Position numbers and translations under genes: made by a program. A stretch of 64,000 nucleotides of DNA from positions 704,619 to 768,618 of the forward strand of contig OX393573.1 of NCBI GenBank assembly GCA_947652115.1, in the 5' to 3' direction. The notes beneath the pieces were generated by a model. The model had not been told where the DNA came from. It saw only the letters and a program-made list of their open reading frames with translations, and ran no database searches. Source of the DNA: Blastomussa wellsi (taxonomy: Eukaryota; Cnidaria; Anthozoa; Scleractinia; Plerogyridae). Shown piece by piece: positions 47,701 through 57,800 of this stretch. The first letter of the stretch is position 1, and every line of letters starts with the position of its first letter.

Positions 47701-50583
47701 CTCACAACCAGCATTAAGAAATGTCAAGCACTCAGTAAGGAGAGTTTATATTTTGAGCTTGTTAATTTAGGTGGACAATTATGAAGGATCACGCTCTCTC
47801 GATGATTTGAAGAACTACTTGACTCTGAAGATCTCTGAATACAGCTTGTTGAGCAGCGCAACAACAGAGAATAGCGAGACAGCTGAGGAGATTCCATCAG
47901 ATAACGTGGATGTTGATGTGGTAAGAACAGATGCATTCCTTGGCCCCTAGGAGGGTGAAGGAGTGGTAATTATGCATGTGAATCCAAATTTCCAAGGGGA
48001 AAAAACTTGTTTCATCAAATTGGGGCTAAAGTGCAGTCCTTGCCTAAGGGAAACGAAATCACTTTTATCTCAATTTATCTGGTGGCCACGGTGCTTTTAG
48101 AGATCTGCACATTTTTCCGAACTTTGTCTCATATAATCTGGAGAAATCCCAATATTTTGAGATTAGAAAAATCAGAATTCCACCCCATAGACAAGAAGCA
48201 CATTATTCGTTTGGGAACTTTTCATGTAAAAAGTTTTCATTTTCAGTCGCTTTTAAGAGCCATTGAGTTGTTGAAAAGTCTACAAAAATCTGGCAAAGTT
48301 CACCTTAACTCTTTTAGGTATTCAATAAAATGGACAGAGGCAGGGCTTTGAGGTAACCATCGCCTTTTTTCAGTCCCTGCTCTTCACGCTGGTGATCCCA
48401 AACTAACCAATTGCCTGGAGCAGGCTAAACCAACATAAACAAACAAACTGAAAACATTCAAATTGCTTTCCTTGCTGTTTTGTTTTCTTGTTTTCAGATT
48501 AAGCCTTTTCAGCTAACAGAAAGTAACTTTGATGCTATGGTGAGCTTTGGTACAACGTTTGTCAAATTTTATGTCCCTTGGTAAGTTTATATGCTGTTTT
48601 AAAATTTGTGAAAACTGCAGTTTAGTTAGATGTTCAAGGGTTGGACATTTTTGTAGTGTCTGCGGAGGCCTACATGTAGCCTCCTATGCAGGCGTTATTA
48701 GGGGATTGCGTTACCACTTGTGGGGACAAGTGTAACGCAATCAATGACACTTCAATAACACCTGCGTAGGAGGCTCGCGGCGGCCTTACATTTCTGAGCC
48801 CGAGGAAGAAGCAGGGGGGACGAGGAGGAGGAGGGCGGTGTGGTGAGTGTGGTAACAAATCTTCGCTGGAGCACTCAAGGGGTTTTGGGCTTGTTTTATC
48901 CAATCAAAAACTAGCGCGACAGCTTCCAATAGTAATCACGCAAAAGTAATACACCAAGAGTAATCTCGTGAACAAACATGTCTGTTGCTTAGCAACTTCA
49001 GGGAAAAACACTGTGGGCTCAATCCCGTCTCGGTGGCGGGATTTCATCGTCAGCTGGCACTCGCTCCTTCGACTGTACTATCGGAAGGAGTGATTCATTC
49101 AAGAATTGTTTAATTCTATATTTGGAAGAGACTGTTCCAACTGTACGTGTACTAAAAATTGCCTCACTAGAAAACTTCATTCCCTTTTTATCAGCAACAA
49201 AGTTAGCACAGTCGCAAAATGATAAAACCACTAACATTATGATAACTTGTTTTCGCCACTGGGAGTTTCAGTGAGAATGTCGTAGTGGCGAAAAAGATCA
49301 AAATGTTAGAAGCTTTATCAAGAGAAGCCTAACCGCCCTCAATGAAAATGACCGTGCTAACGTTGCTGCTGATAAAAAGGGAAATGAAGTTTTCTGGTGA
49401 TGTTATTTTGTTAGTACGCACGAAAAAGCTACAAGTCAAATCTCGTACTCATAGACGTCCTCTTTCGTAAGATCGATAGATCTCTACTTATGGTAGTGAC
49501 TTTTGCGTTGACAGGTGTATTCACTGTCAGAAGCTAGCACCAGTCTGGGAAAAGTTAGCTAACAAGTGTGCGGACAATGCTTCTGGACCAAGAATTGCTA
49601 AGGTTCTTGAATATTTGTTGTAGTAATATTCTAGGAAAGCGATTTTCCAATCCCTGAAACAAGTGTCAAATTAATGACAGCTGGTTAATGCAACTCGAAG
49701 CATGCCAATATGTGGCCGGGGGTGGGGGGGAGGGGGCTAATGTAAAACAATGAGCAAGTCTTTGTTAGGTTTAAACCTAAACCTTCTTATAATCTGCGTT
49801 TGTGTGGCTTATACCCCACGTGAACTATCCATTGAACAGGCTACTGTTCAGAGCGTGAATGATGCATCACTTGGAGTGCGAATTTGTTCATCTTAGCTGT
49901 CGTGTCTATTAAAATTATAAAGATTTATATTTTGCAAATTAAAAATCATACACTGTTTTTCTTTTCTCAACAGGTCGATTGCTCAGAAGAGGCTGAACTT
50001 TGTCAGAGTTTTGGGGTAAGATGCTGTGAAACCGTTCTTTCATTTGGAAGTTCCACAAAAGAACATCAGCTCTATAGAGAGAGTTCATGAGTACCTATTA
50101 GGCCGTATGAAATACTTCCGTTTGTTTTGTGTCGGAAAAATGGTTCCAAAAATCTGTGCTTCCTGAACGCACTGCGTGCGGTATAGTCATTTCGAACTTG
50201 TTCCGAGGTCTGGCCACGACCATTGCATTTTGTTCTTGGCCAACAATTATTACTGTCATTCCCAGGTGTATGAATGGGTACCCATGAATTTTGGGGGAAG
50301 CCTTGCTATGGACTAGCATCCCATCCAGGGGGAGTAGAAATACTCTCAGCAGTCTCTTCCAGGAAACCGGAATAGGGGGAATAGGACACGACTCGTTGCA
50401 GACTTCACACGTAGATGAGCGTTTTCGCTTTGTGCTAAATTGTGTTTTCCTGGTGTTTCTCAGATCAACAGTTACCCCACTCTTCTTCTGATTAGAAGAG
50501 GAATCCAAAAGCAGGAATACCGTGGACCAAGAAACTTAGATGATTTGTACAACTTCGCTGTCCAACACCATGACGAGTTGTAG
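41794..50583 (+). CDS. TXNDC5: Thioredoxin domain-containing protein 5 (ERp46), complete, twelve exons
   Basis: A protein disulfide isomerase family member that introduces disulfides into nascent proteins in the ER lumen. Exons: 41794-41945, 43655-43748, 44097-44155, 44634-44736, 45196-45317, 45959-46043, 46631-46717, 47771-47920, 48498-48580, 49515-49602, 49974-50015, 50464-50583; 394 residues (human 432). It has a hydrophobic signal peptide and then three thioredoxin domains. Each has a Trp-Cys active site split by an intron in the Trp codon: WCEYC (C52-C55), WCSHC (C178-C181), WCIHC (C313-C316). Each is followed by a V/IDCT/S strand and a cis-proline motif (AYPT, AFPT, SYPT). It ends HDEL, an ER retrieval signal. 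The three-domain layout with the same intron in each active site identifies it. All three active sites depart from the CGHC of human TXNDC5. AATAAA lies at 50763-50768. Confidence 0.95.
42195..42275 (-). repeat. LINE 3'-end remnant, second copy
   Basis: Shares ATCAATCAACTTTATTTAAA and then AGCAAGCTGGTTTTCAGACA with 5438-5530. On the minus strand it ends AATAAAGTTGATTG. The rest of the element is not visible. Confidence 0.6.
42432..43200. mobile_element. 769-bp inverted-repeat transposon with 9-bp target duplication
   Basis: Flanked by the identical 9-mer TAAACAAAC at 42423-42431 and 43201-43209. The left end reads GGGAGAGTTGACAAAACTGA; the right end is the near-complement (CAGTTTTTTCAACTCACCC). 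Just inside both ends are short repeats of GTCCGTGGACTACCCT-type sequence. Nine-base duplications are typical of Mutator-like elements. The longest internal frame (42720-43133, 137 codons) has no recognisable domain, so the element is presumably non-autonomous. Confidence 0.72.
44312..44454. repeat. 143-bp palindromic MITE
   Basis: TCCCATAATACACC at the left is mirrored by GGTGTATTATGGGA at the right. Matching inner arms (TACCCCC / GGGGGGTA, TTTGCATA / TATGCAAA, GTCCC / GGGAC) close on a short loop. It lies in a TXNDC5 intron. Confidence 0.65.
46094..46330. mobile_element. Palindromic MITE, GTCCCCAGAGCC family, copy 1
   Basis: The left arm CAATATCGTCCCCAGAGCCC is mirrored by GGGCTCTGGGGACGAGATTG at the right. 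Inner arms GACTCTGGCCAGGAC / GTCCTGGCCAGAGTC and GGAAGTCCG / CGGACTTCC follow. Related copies lie at 51495-51694 and 52559-52766. No coding frame; intron of TXNDC5. Confidence 0.7.
48678..48775. mobile_element. 98-bp palindromic MITE
   Basis: The left arm AGCCTCCTATGCAGGCGTTA and the right arm TAACACCTGCGTAGGAGGCT pair with few mismatches; the centre is CACTTG/CAAGTG. A fragment of the same arm is at 41622-41665. Intron of TXNDC5. Confidence 0.65.
50190..50345 (+). repeat. tRNA-derived SINE, family A, copy 5 (truncated)
   Basis: Only the body remains: CATTTTGTTCTTGGCCAACA, CCCAGGTGTATGAATGGGTA and GGACTAGCATCCCATCCAGG. It lies in the last intron of TXNDC5. Confidence 0.6.
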
Positions 50584-51210
50584 CTTCTGGGTTCTGACCA
50601 ATCACCAAGTGGAATAGAATACAAACTTCTTCTCTCAACCAATCAGATACATCAATATGCATCATGTACTGTGATTGGCTCCGAGGGAATATGCCGTGGA
50701 GTAAGGAGGCATGCTGATAGTTACAAATAGGAGTTCTGTTTGAAAAAAATATGTCAGTAGACAATAAACTTTGCCGTAGAAATGTGTTGTCTAGAAACCG
50801 TTGTACAGGAAATAATTTGCCGTTGTCTAGGATAATCGTTTTATTATTCAACAAACTGGATATAGGAAAATGGATATAGGAACACACACCAAAACTTCAA
50901 TTTGCTCTTTATTGTAAATTTACATTACATTTACTTTCAGAAGGAAGCTCGATTTCGACTTCACTGCAACTTTCCTTGTCCTTAATATTATTTACCAACA
51001 CCACCATATTTAAATATTTGAATAGTACAGAATGTTCAACATCTGCCATACAACATAAATCATTTAAATATCCACCTCTTAAAATCAACTCTTAAAATAA
51101 ATTAAGGTTTCAATTTACAATCATGCTATCAATAAATAAGAACTTCTTTCACTGTACAAATCAATATTATACCAATTCCCTCTGGAGTAAAAACACTTGT
51201 ACCCTGGGTG

Positions 51211-51292
51211 CCAGAGGGATTTTTTTCTGGGGAAGAAAAATTGAAATTGGCGCTCGATTTCAATTTTTCTTCCCCAGAAAAAAACCCTCTGG
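51211..51292. repeat. Near-perfect 36-bp-stem hairpin
   Basis: The left arm 51211-51247 (CCAGAGGG...TTGAAAT) and the right arm 51257-51292 (ATTTCAA...CCCTCTGG) are complementary except for one extra A, around a 9-nt loop TGGCGCTCG. If TTC39C is polyadenylated near 50908, this is in its 3' UTR. It could be a small MITE or a source of double-stranded RNA. Confidence 0.85.
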
Positions 51293-51494
51293 TTAGTTAA
51301 ATAAATTCATACCCTCTTTTTCATGCACTTTCATGGTCTGTTTCCTATCATGTGACTTAAAATATTTTACACTGTAAAAATGAGCTCTTTTCGAAAAGAA
51401 TCTATAACTCACATGTGAGGTGCCTGCACCGTCAACTTATCATAAGCAAGATAGTCATGCAACCTCTCATGCAGCCCTTCCCAACGACAGTACG

Positions 51495-51694
51495 ATTTTC
51501 GTCCCCAGAGCGCCAGGGATCCAGACCTCTTCGACCCGAAGTCCGCGATTCACGGACTCATTGTCAAATCTGACCAATCTGATTGGCTTAAAATTACAGA
51601 ACAGGTACTCTTCGCATGCTCAAAATTTCAGGGCGGCCAGAGGTCTCCATCCTTGGCACAGACCAGAAGGACCGTGGGCTCTTGGAACGAGAAC
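51495..51694. mobile_element. Palindromic MITE, GTCCCCAGAGCC family, copy 2 (decayed)
   Basis: Begins TTCGTCCCCAGAGC and ends GGGCTCTTGGAACGAGAAC. The inner arms GGACC and TGACCAATCTGATTGG match the other copies only loosely. Confidence 0.5.
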
Positions 51695-51895
51695 GCTGAC
51701 GTATCTCATCATTCACAATGGGCATTATTGTCTGCTAGTCATGCAAATACTGCCTTACCCTCAAAGAAAGCGTAACACCAAGTCACGCTTCTATGCTACA
51801 AAAGAGCTTGGCGTTACTTAACAAAGAACTTGTACGAAAACAATTATTGTGAATAAAAGCTAATTAGGTCATATTTACGTGAACCAAGTTCGTTA

Positions 51896-54800
51896 TCATG
51901 TGGTACTTGGTTTCTCTGGGCTAACTTTTCTTTCTTCTAGTCTTGCGAGCGCTGCATGAACACGGAAACTTAGTCTGTTCTCGAAGTCATAACCGCTAAA
52001 GTTATCCTGTTAAAAAAAAATAAAAAAATCAAGATTAAGGTCGGCCAAGTCTGTACTGTTACTCCTTAACTGTTTTCAAGAAATCTAGTTGAAGGGAGAG
52101 AAATGTCTTTGCTCAACCTTGTTCCCAGGGGACGGGAAGGAGAGGACCCTGGGAACGAGGTTGGTCTTCGCTGAGTTCAAACTGGTTTGATTACCGAAGC
52201 GCGTGATGACTACAAATAAAATTCAAATTACTGGATACCTGCAAGACTCAGACAGCATTAGCGTGTTATGAAAGAACTAGGGAATGTGTGCGAAGTTTCC
52301 ATTTCAGGCATTGTTTTAGGAACAACATCCTTTTGAGTTTGAAGAAAATTCAAATCGTACGCCATTCCACTTTATTTGTCTGAGTGTTGTCATCACGCGC
52401 GCGCTTTGCTTTTTAAGAGACAAGTGCCCAAGATTTACACCACCTGATAAGGTCGGTGCACACTTGGCTCTTCCTGTAACCATTTCAACGACATGTTGGG
52501 GGCACTAGTCACATGATTTAGACAGTTACAGCGAACAGATATTTCAACATGTGTCATCCCGATCTCATCCCCAGAGCCTACTTTTTCTTTGGTCAGCACC
52601 AAGAACACGAACGCTGGCCAGGACAGGCCAGGACCAATCCCGGAAGTCTCCATTTCACAGAATTTTGATTAGCTGAACTTAGTATGCCCATGCTCCAAAA
52701 TCGGTCCTGGACATCCACGTTTTTGGTGCATACATATATACATGCAGGCTCTGGTGACGAGATTGGTGCAATCCTTGATACTGCTACTTCAACATGCAAG
52801 CGAAACAAGGATGTACGATATCAATTGCATGTGAATGTAGGCATGAGAAAAGGTTTAACTGACCTTGACTCTTTTTAGCAGTTCTTCCCCTTTGGCACTC
52901 ATCTAAAATTTCAAAACGTTTTTATCAGTAACATTCATTTAGACAGTCAGTAGTTAGGATAAAGTTAACTCAACGGGACTGGTGACAATTGCCCGTCTTG
53001 GAGAGGTGTCTGGCTAATAGAGAGTTAAGATACAGTAAAATGACTGAGGAACGGCACCCAGAGACCAACACCAGTTTTCTGTCTTATAGAGATGTCTGGC
53101 TTATAGAGAGTTAAGATAGAGTAACGTTCAACGTTGTTTGAACTTATGCTTCAAAATATGACAAAGTTAAAAGCACGATCGCCCAGCCATAACGTTTTTT
53201 GGCGTTTAACCGCTGCACGGCTGAACACTGGCTCATCGCTTACCTTTTCGTCCTGTGCATAAAGAACACCAAGTTCATAAGTAGCAAAAGGTATGACGTG
53301 AGGATCCGCAGGGCTGCGACCAGATTTGACCACAGCATCCTGGAAATGCTGTCAAACAAACAAATACAAATCACTTGATATTGTATGCACTTGATATTGC
53401 ATACACAGTCAACCAAAATCCCAGCCACAAGCTTCAATTTTAAGCAGCTCCTGTAAGCTTGTAATTCTGCAGTTGCTATTGTTTTAGCGGCTAGGGGCAT
53501 TGTTCCTGTAGTTTTTTCTGCTATTGTCCGAAGGTGGCGAGTCTGAGACATTGCAAGAGATGACAGCTGGAACAAGGTTTACTCTACTTACCTCAACTGT
53601 CAAACTCTCACAAAAGTTAAAACATGTTCTTTTTCTTTGACGAGAACACATGATTGGCTAGAGCGAAAGTAATGAGCTGAACTTTTTAGAATCCTCAATC
53701 TCAATTGATCCGATTAATTTTCAGTCACGAAATCAAAGAGAAAAGTCTCTCTTTGATTTTTACACACCTTGATAGCCAGATCAGTTTTCTTGAGGACTTG
53801 ACAAGCTGAGCCTTGAATGAGGGACTTGAGAGGGAGCAGATTCACACTCACTTCACACACTTCAAGCGCTACACAAAAATACAAAAAAAAAACACAAGTT
53901 TTACTTTGTTTGTGGCGCTCCCATATATGGGCTGGATAGGTATGGATAGGGTATGGTTTTTTGAGGTCCTATATCCTTAAATAGGGTATCCTTTTTGGCA
54001 TTGTTCCTGGTGTGATCCTTAGATAGGGTATCAAAATTGTATCGTGTAAAATTGCGATACGTAAACGGCACGTGAGACGAAAAAGGAATGGTCTGAACAA
54101 CCCGTTAAGAGTATTAACGTTACAGGAATGAATAAAAGGTTGACCCATTCATATCAATTTATTTTTCATTTTTTTCCCTTGGTGTTTTTTGGAGTTTGGA
54201 CCTTATATAAGGTATCAAATTTTATTTTGTTTATCTTTAAATAGGGTGAGGGTTTAAGGCGGCACACACCTATCAGAAGTGGCATTAAGGAGAAAAACCT
54301 CACCAGAAAGAATTCTATTTAACACAGTTTCACTGCAAGTATACAGCGCTCTCCAGGCATACAGCAGTTCAAATGCCAGTAACAGACAGTCAGCTTCTGA
54401 CGGCGGAGATTTCTTATACACAGCAGCCTGATGATAAAAGACAGAATAATTATTAACCACAGAGCAACTTTTGCAATGACCACCGGAAGCTGGGTGCTTT
54501 GTTCACTGAACTTGGTATTCAGGTTACAAACAGGCTTATACAATGACAAGAAAACCCTTTTTTCTTCGGCACTGAGCAACAAATCTAAGTCATGAGGTAG
54601 CAACCCTTGTGACACGCACTTACAAACAACCAACCAGACTAAAGATGGCATTCACTCAACCAATCAGGTATTGCTGCTGCCAGTATTATGTTTCACTGGT
54701 TATAGTCATTACTCGATTCCATGTCACTTTTCGCACGCTTTTCACATGTTTTGATTGGTTTACGACGTTGATGCCTCCACTTTAATTGGCTGTGATTGCT

Positions 54801-57800
54801 TTTTGTTTTCATTTGACGAAAACCATTATTAGCAATGCTACATGGTAAGCCAAAAAATTAAAAAAAACATGTTAATGTTTTAAAAACGGAAAGCTTACCT
54901 TCCTCAAAAGAAACTGCTCCAGAGGAGTTTTCTTTTTGACAAATTTCGGAACTAATTTAAATTGTGCTTGAGCCTCGGTCGTGCTGCCTAAAATACCTAT
55001 TGTGACTGGGCAAAAAAACAGCAACAGTAGTGTCAATAATTTGTTATACTGTAGAATTCTGGAAGTACCCACCCTCCCATCCCCCACTAGCCATGCAAGA
55101 CACTCCACCTGAATATGACACAATATTTTTTGTCAGTTTTGGTTCATTGATAATTATGTGAAAAAAAATCAGTTCGGATCAGGAAATTTTTTTAAGTGTT
55201 GTTGAGCCGTTTTCTTTTTTATGTTTAAAATTGCCACCTGTTTCACTCGAAAATTGTCCTTTGCAGGCACGGCCAGAAGTCCCCTTTTGTAAAGTTTTTT
55301 TGTAGTTTATGAATGTCCTTGCATAATTGCATTATTGCATTCTCCCTGCATTACTGCATTCCCCTTGCATTATTGCATTCTCCTTGCACAGAGATCAGTG
55401 TGGATTATATTTCATTTCATTTTTAAATTTTTTTTTGCAGTTAGCAATACTCCATCGCATAGCTTACAAGAATTTACCAAATTATTGCTATTGGGAAAAA
55501 AACTTGATTGTGAAAGAATTTCTCCAAACTAGAACTTTATGAAATGAATGGAGACCATTTAGAAGAATTTTTATGTTGACCATGATGATAAGACTTACCT
55601 CCACAGAGATAAGCGTAGTAACTCTGCGACCACTTAGACTCTTCTTTCAGCCTAAACGTTACAAAAAGAGTGGTGCAAATATTAAAACGAGTTTGCTTTC
55701 GTGTGCTGGCACAGGCACTCATCAAAGAGTCGGTGAGGACAAGTATCTTCGGCTCTGTTCGGGGAGTTATTTTTATGATAATATAACAAAATAAGGAGAG
55801 GAAATAAATATGTTACAGTTGTTGATGCCAAAGGAGGGTCTACAAAAGAAGACTCAATACATTGAAGATAGACCACAATTAAACATTTTCTCCTTCCACA
55901 TACATGGTAAGGTAAGTCTGCAGTCGGGCCTAGTGGCCCATCAGGCCGGACCTTATCCCGGTTTCTGTAGCATGAAGCGACAGAGAGTATTTCTACTCCC
56001 CCCTGGACGGGATGCTAGTCCATCGCAGGGTTACCCCCCAGCAGTAAATTCGCCGGTACCCATTTATACACCTGGGTGAAGAGAGGCACTGTGAGAGTAA
56101 AGTGTCTTGCCCAAGAACACAACGCAGTGGCCCGGCCAGGGCTATAACCCGAACCGTCCGATCCAGAGTCCAGCGCACTAACCATTAGGCCACTGCGCCT
56201 CCCACATGTTAACTAGAAAATGGTGTTACCTTTCACCAAAAACGGATGTCAAGGGTGTTTTTAGATGGACACTTTTCGTCACCTATGTGCAGGAAAACAC
56301 AAGTCTTCCAAAACAAAATTCAACGTACCTTAAAAATGCTGGAAGGGCATACTCCCACTCTAGCCTTAACATGTGACACCAACCTAAAACAGCAAAAGAT
56401 CAAGAGTACAATAATCAAATCAAAAAGAGCTGTTAGCAGAAAGAACTTCATGTGCAAGTCAACAGCTAAATATAAACAAAAAAAGGCAAAGGCAAATATT
56501 TTACTTTGATGAGCGGGGACCAAGTGGTTGCCCAATTCTTCTGAGCCAGGGGCTCATGTATAAAGCTTTCAAAGATGCACAAAGGCCACACCACAACACC
56601 GGGAACTCCATGCCCTACTCTTTACAATGAGTGTGAGGGTAACTTAATGTCCCCAGCTGAATGTGATACAGGTGAAGGGGTCTACGGTTTTATCGTCCTT
56701 ATCTGAAAAGACTAGAACATCTAACCATTTGCAGATGTCATTGCAAAGGCAGCAGGTTCTCCTCATCAGTCATTTTAAGACCCTGAGTGTTGATCCGATC
56801 TGAGGTTCGAACTCAAGACCTGCACAGTAGTCCGACGCTCAACCAACTGAGCTATTAAAATGGTTGACAGTTAACTCAAAGGAGCTCTGTCATGGATGGC
56901 ATATTTTGAAACGACAGTTTAGCTAAACTTTTCAAATTTGTAAATTACAATTATCCTTCTCAATCTTCCTCATTTGAAGCCATCCTTGTTTCATCTCAGT
57001 TTCGTGTTATTCCTTTGGTGTTTTTCTACCTTAGTCCGTAAAATTATTATTTTATGCTTTCCATTGATTTGAAGGCAATTTTACACATTACCAAAATTGA
57101 CTTCACCATACTAAGCCCCTTGTTTACTTTAAGCTTATCTCCCATATACAAAGTGAATAACTGGAAAGCACAAGAAAAATGCAACCAGTGGAAAAGCACA
57201 GGAAAACATCTATGTAAAGAGGTGGAATCCACGAAAAGCACAAGAAAACATGCATACAGCCAATGGAATAAACAGGAAAACATCTGTTTGACTCTTTTAA
57301 TTTCCAATTAAACCGGCTGCCAAATTTGTGAAAAAGTACTCCTGCACAAAGATGTAAAGAACAAATAATACTTCATGACTCACTCACCTATTTCATATTG
57401 ACAAATGAGCGCTATTTCCTGCTGCTCTACTGCAGAGCGCATGGCTTGATGAAATTCATCCAAAGCCTCTCCAATATGACCCTGAGCAAAAAACACAAAC
57501 TAAAATTCACAAACTAAAACTAAAATGCAATTACAGGTTTCCCACAAAGCAGGGTCCAAAATTGACTGTTTGACCTAGGCACCAGCTGGCAACTTAATAA
57601 AAAGTTTTGGCTGCCAGCTAGTAATTTGTGGTCAACAAAATGTTTCCTCCTTCTGGTGAGGGAACTCTCTACAATTGTAGATTAACAGGAAGATCCCTTT
57701 CAATTCTATTTCAGAGTTAGTGAATTCCATTTCAGAATTAGTATATTATTGTCACTGAAAAGTCCCTATAGGGGAGTGTCAATAAAGTATTGCATCGTAT

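Larger units (their letters stand above)
50584..51895. other. Convergent 3' UTR region TXNDC5 / TTC39C
   Basis: The plus-strand poly(A) signal of TXNDC5 is at 50763-50768. A minus-strand AATAAA (TTTATT on plus, 50908-50913) could end TTC39C, which would leave the two transcripts about 100 bp apart. A near-perfect hairpin at 51211-51292 and a MITE copy at 51495-51694 lie inside. Confidence 0.55.

Noticed and set aside
51420..51821. 133-codon open frame between TXNDC5 and TTC39C
   Set aside because: It runs through a decayed MITE copy and has no recognisable domain; chance frame.
56790..56865. Possible minus-strand tRNA
   Set aside because: The promoter boxes are present but the element continues into a 300-bp SINE body and the anticodon arm does not fold properly.
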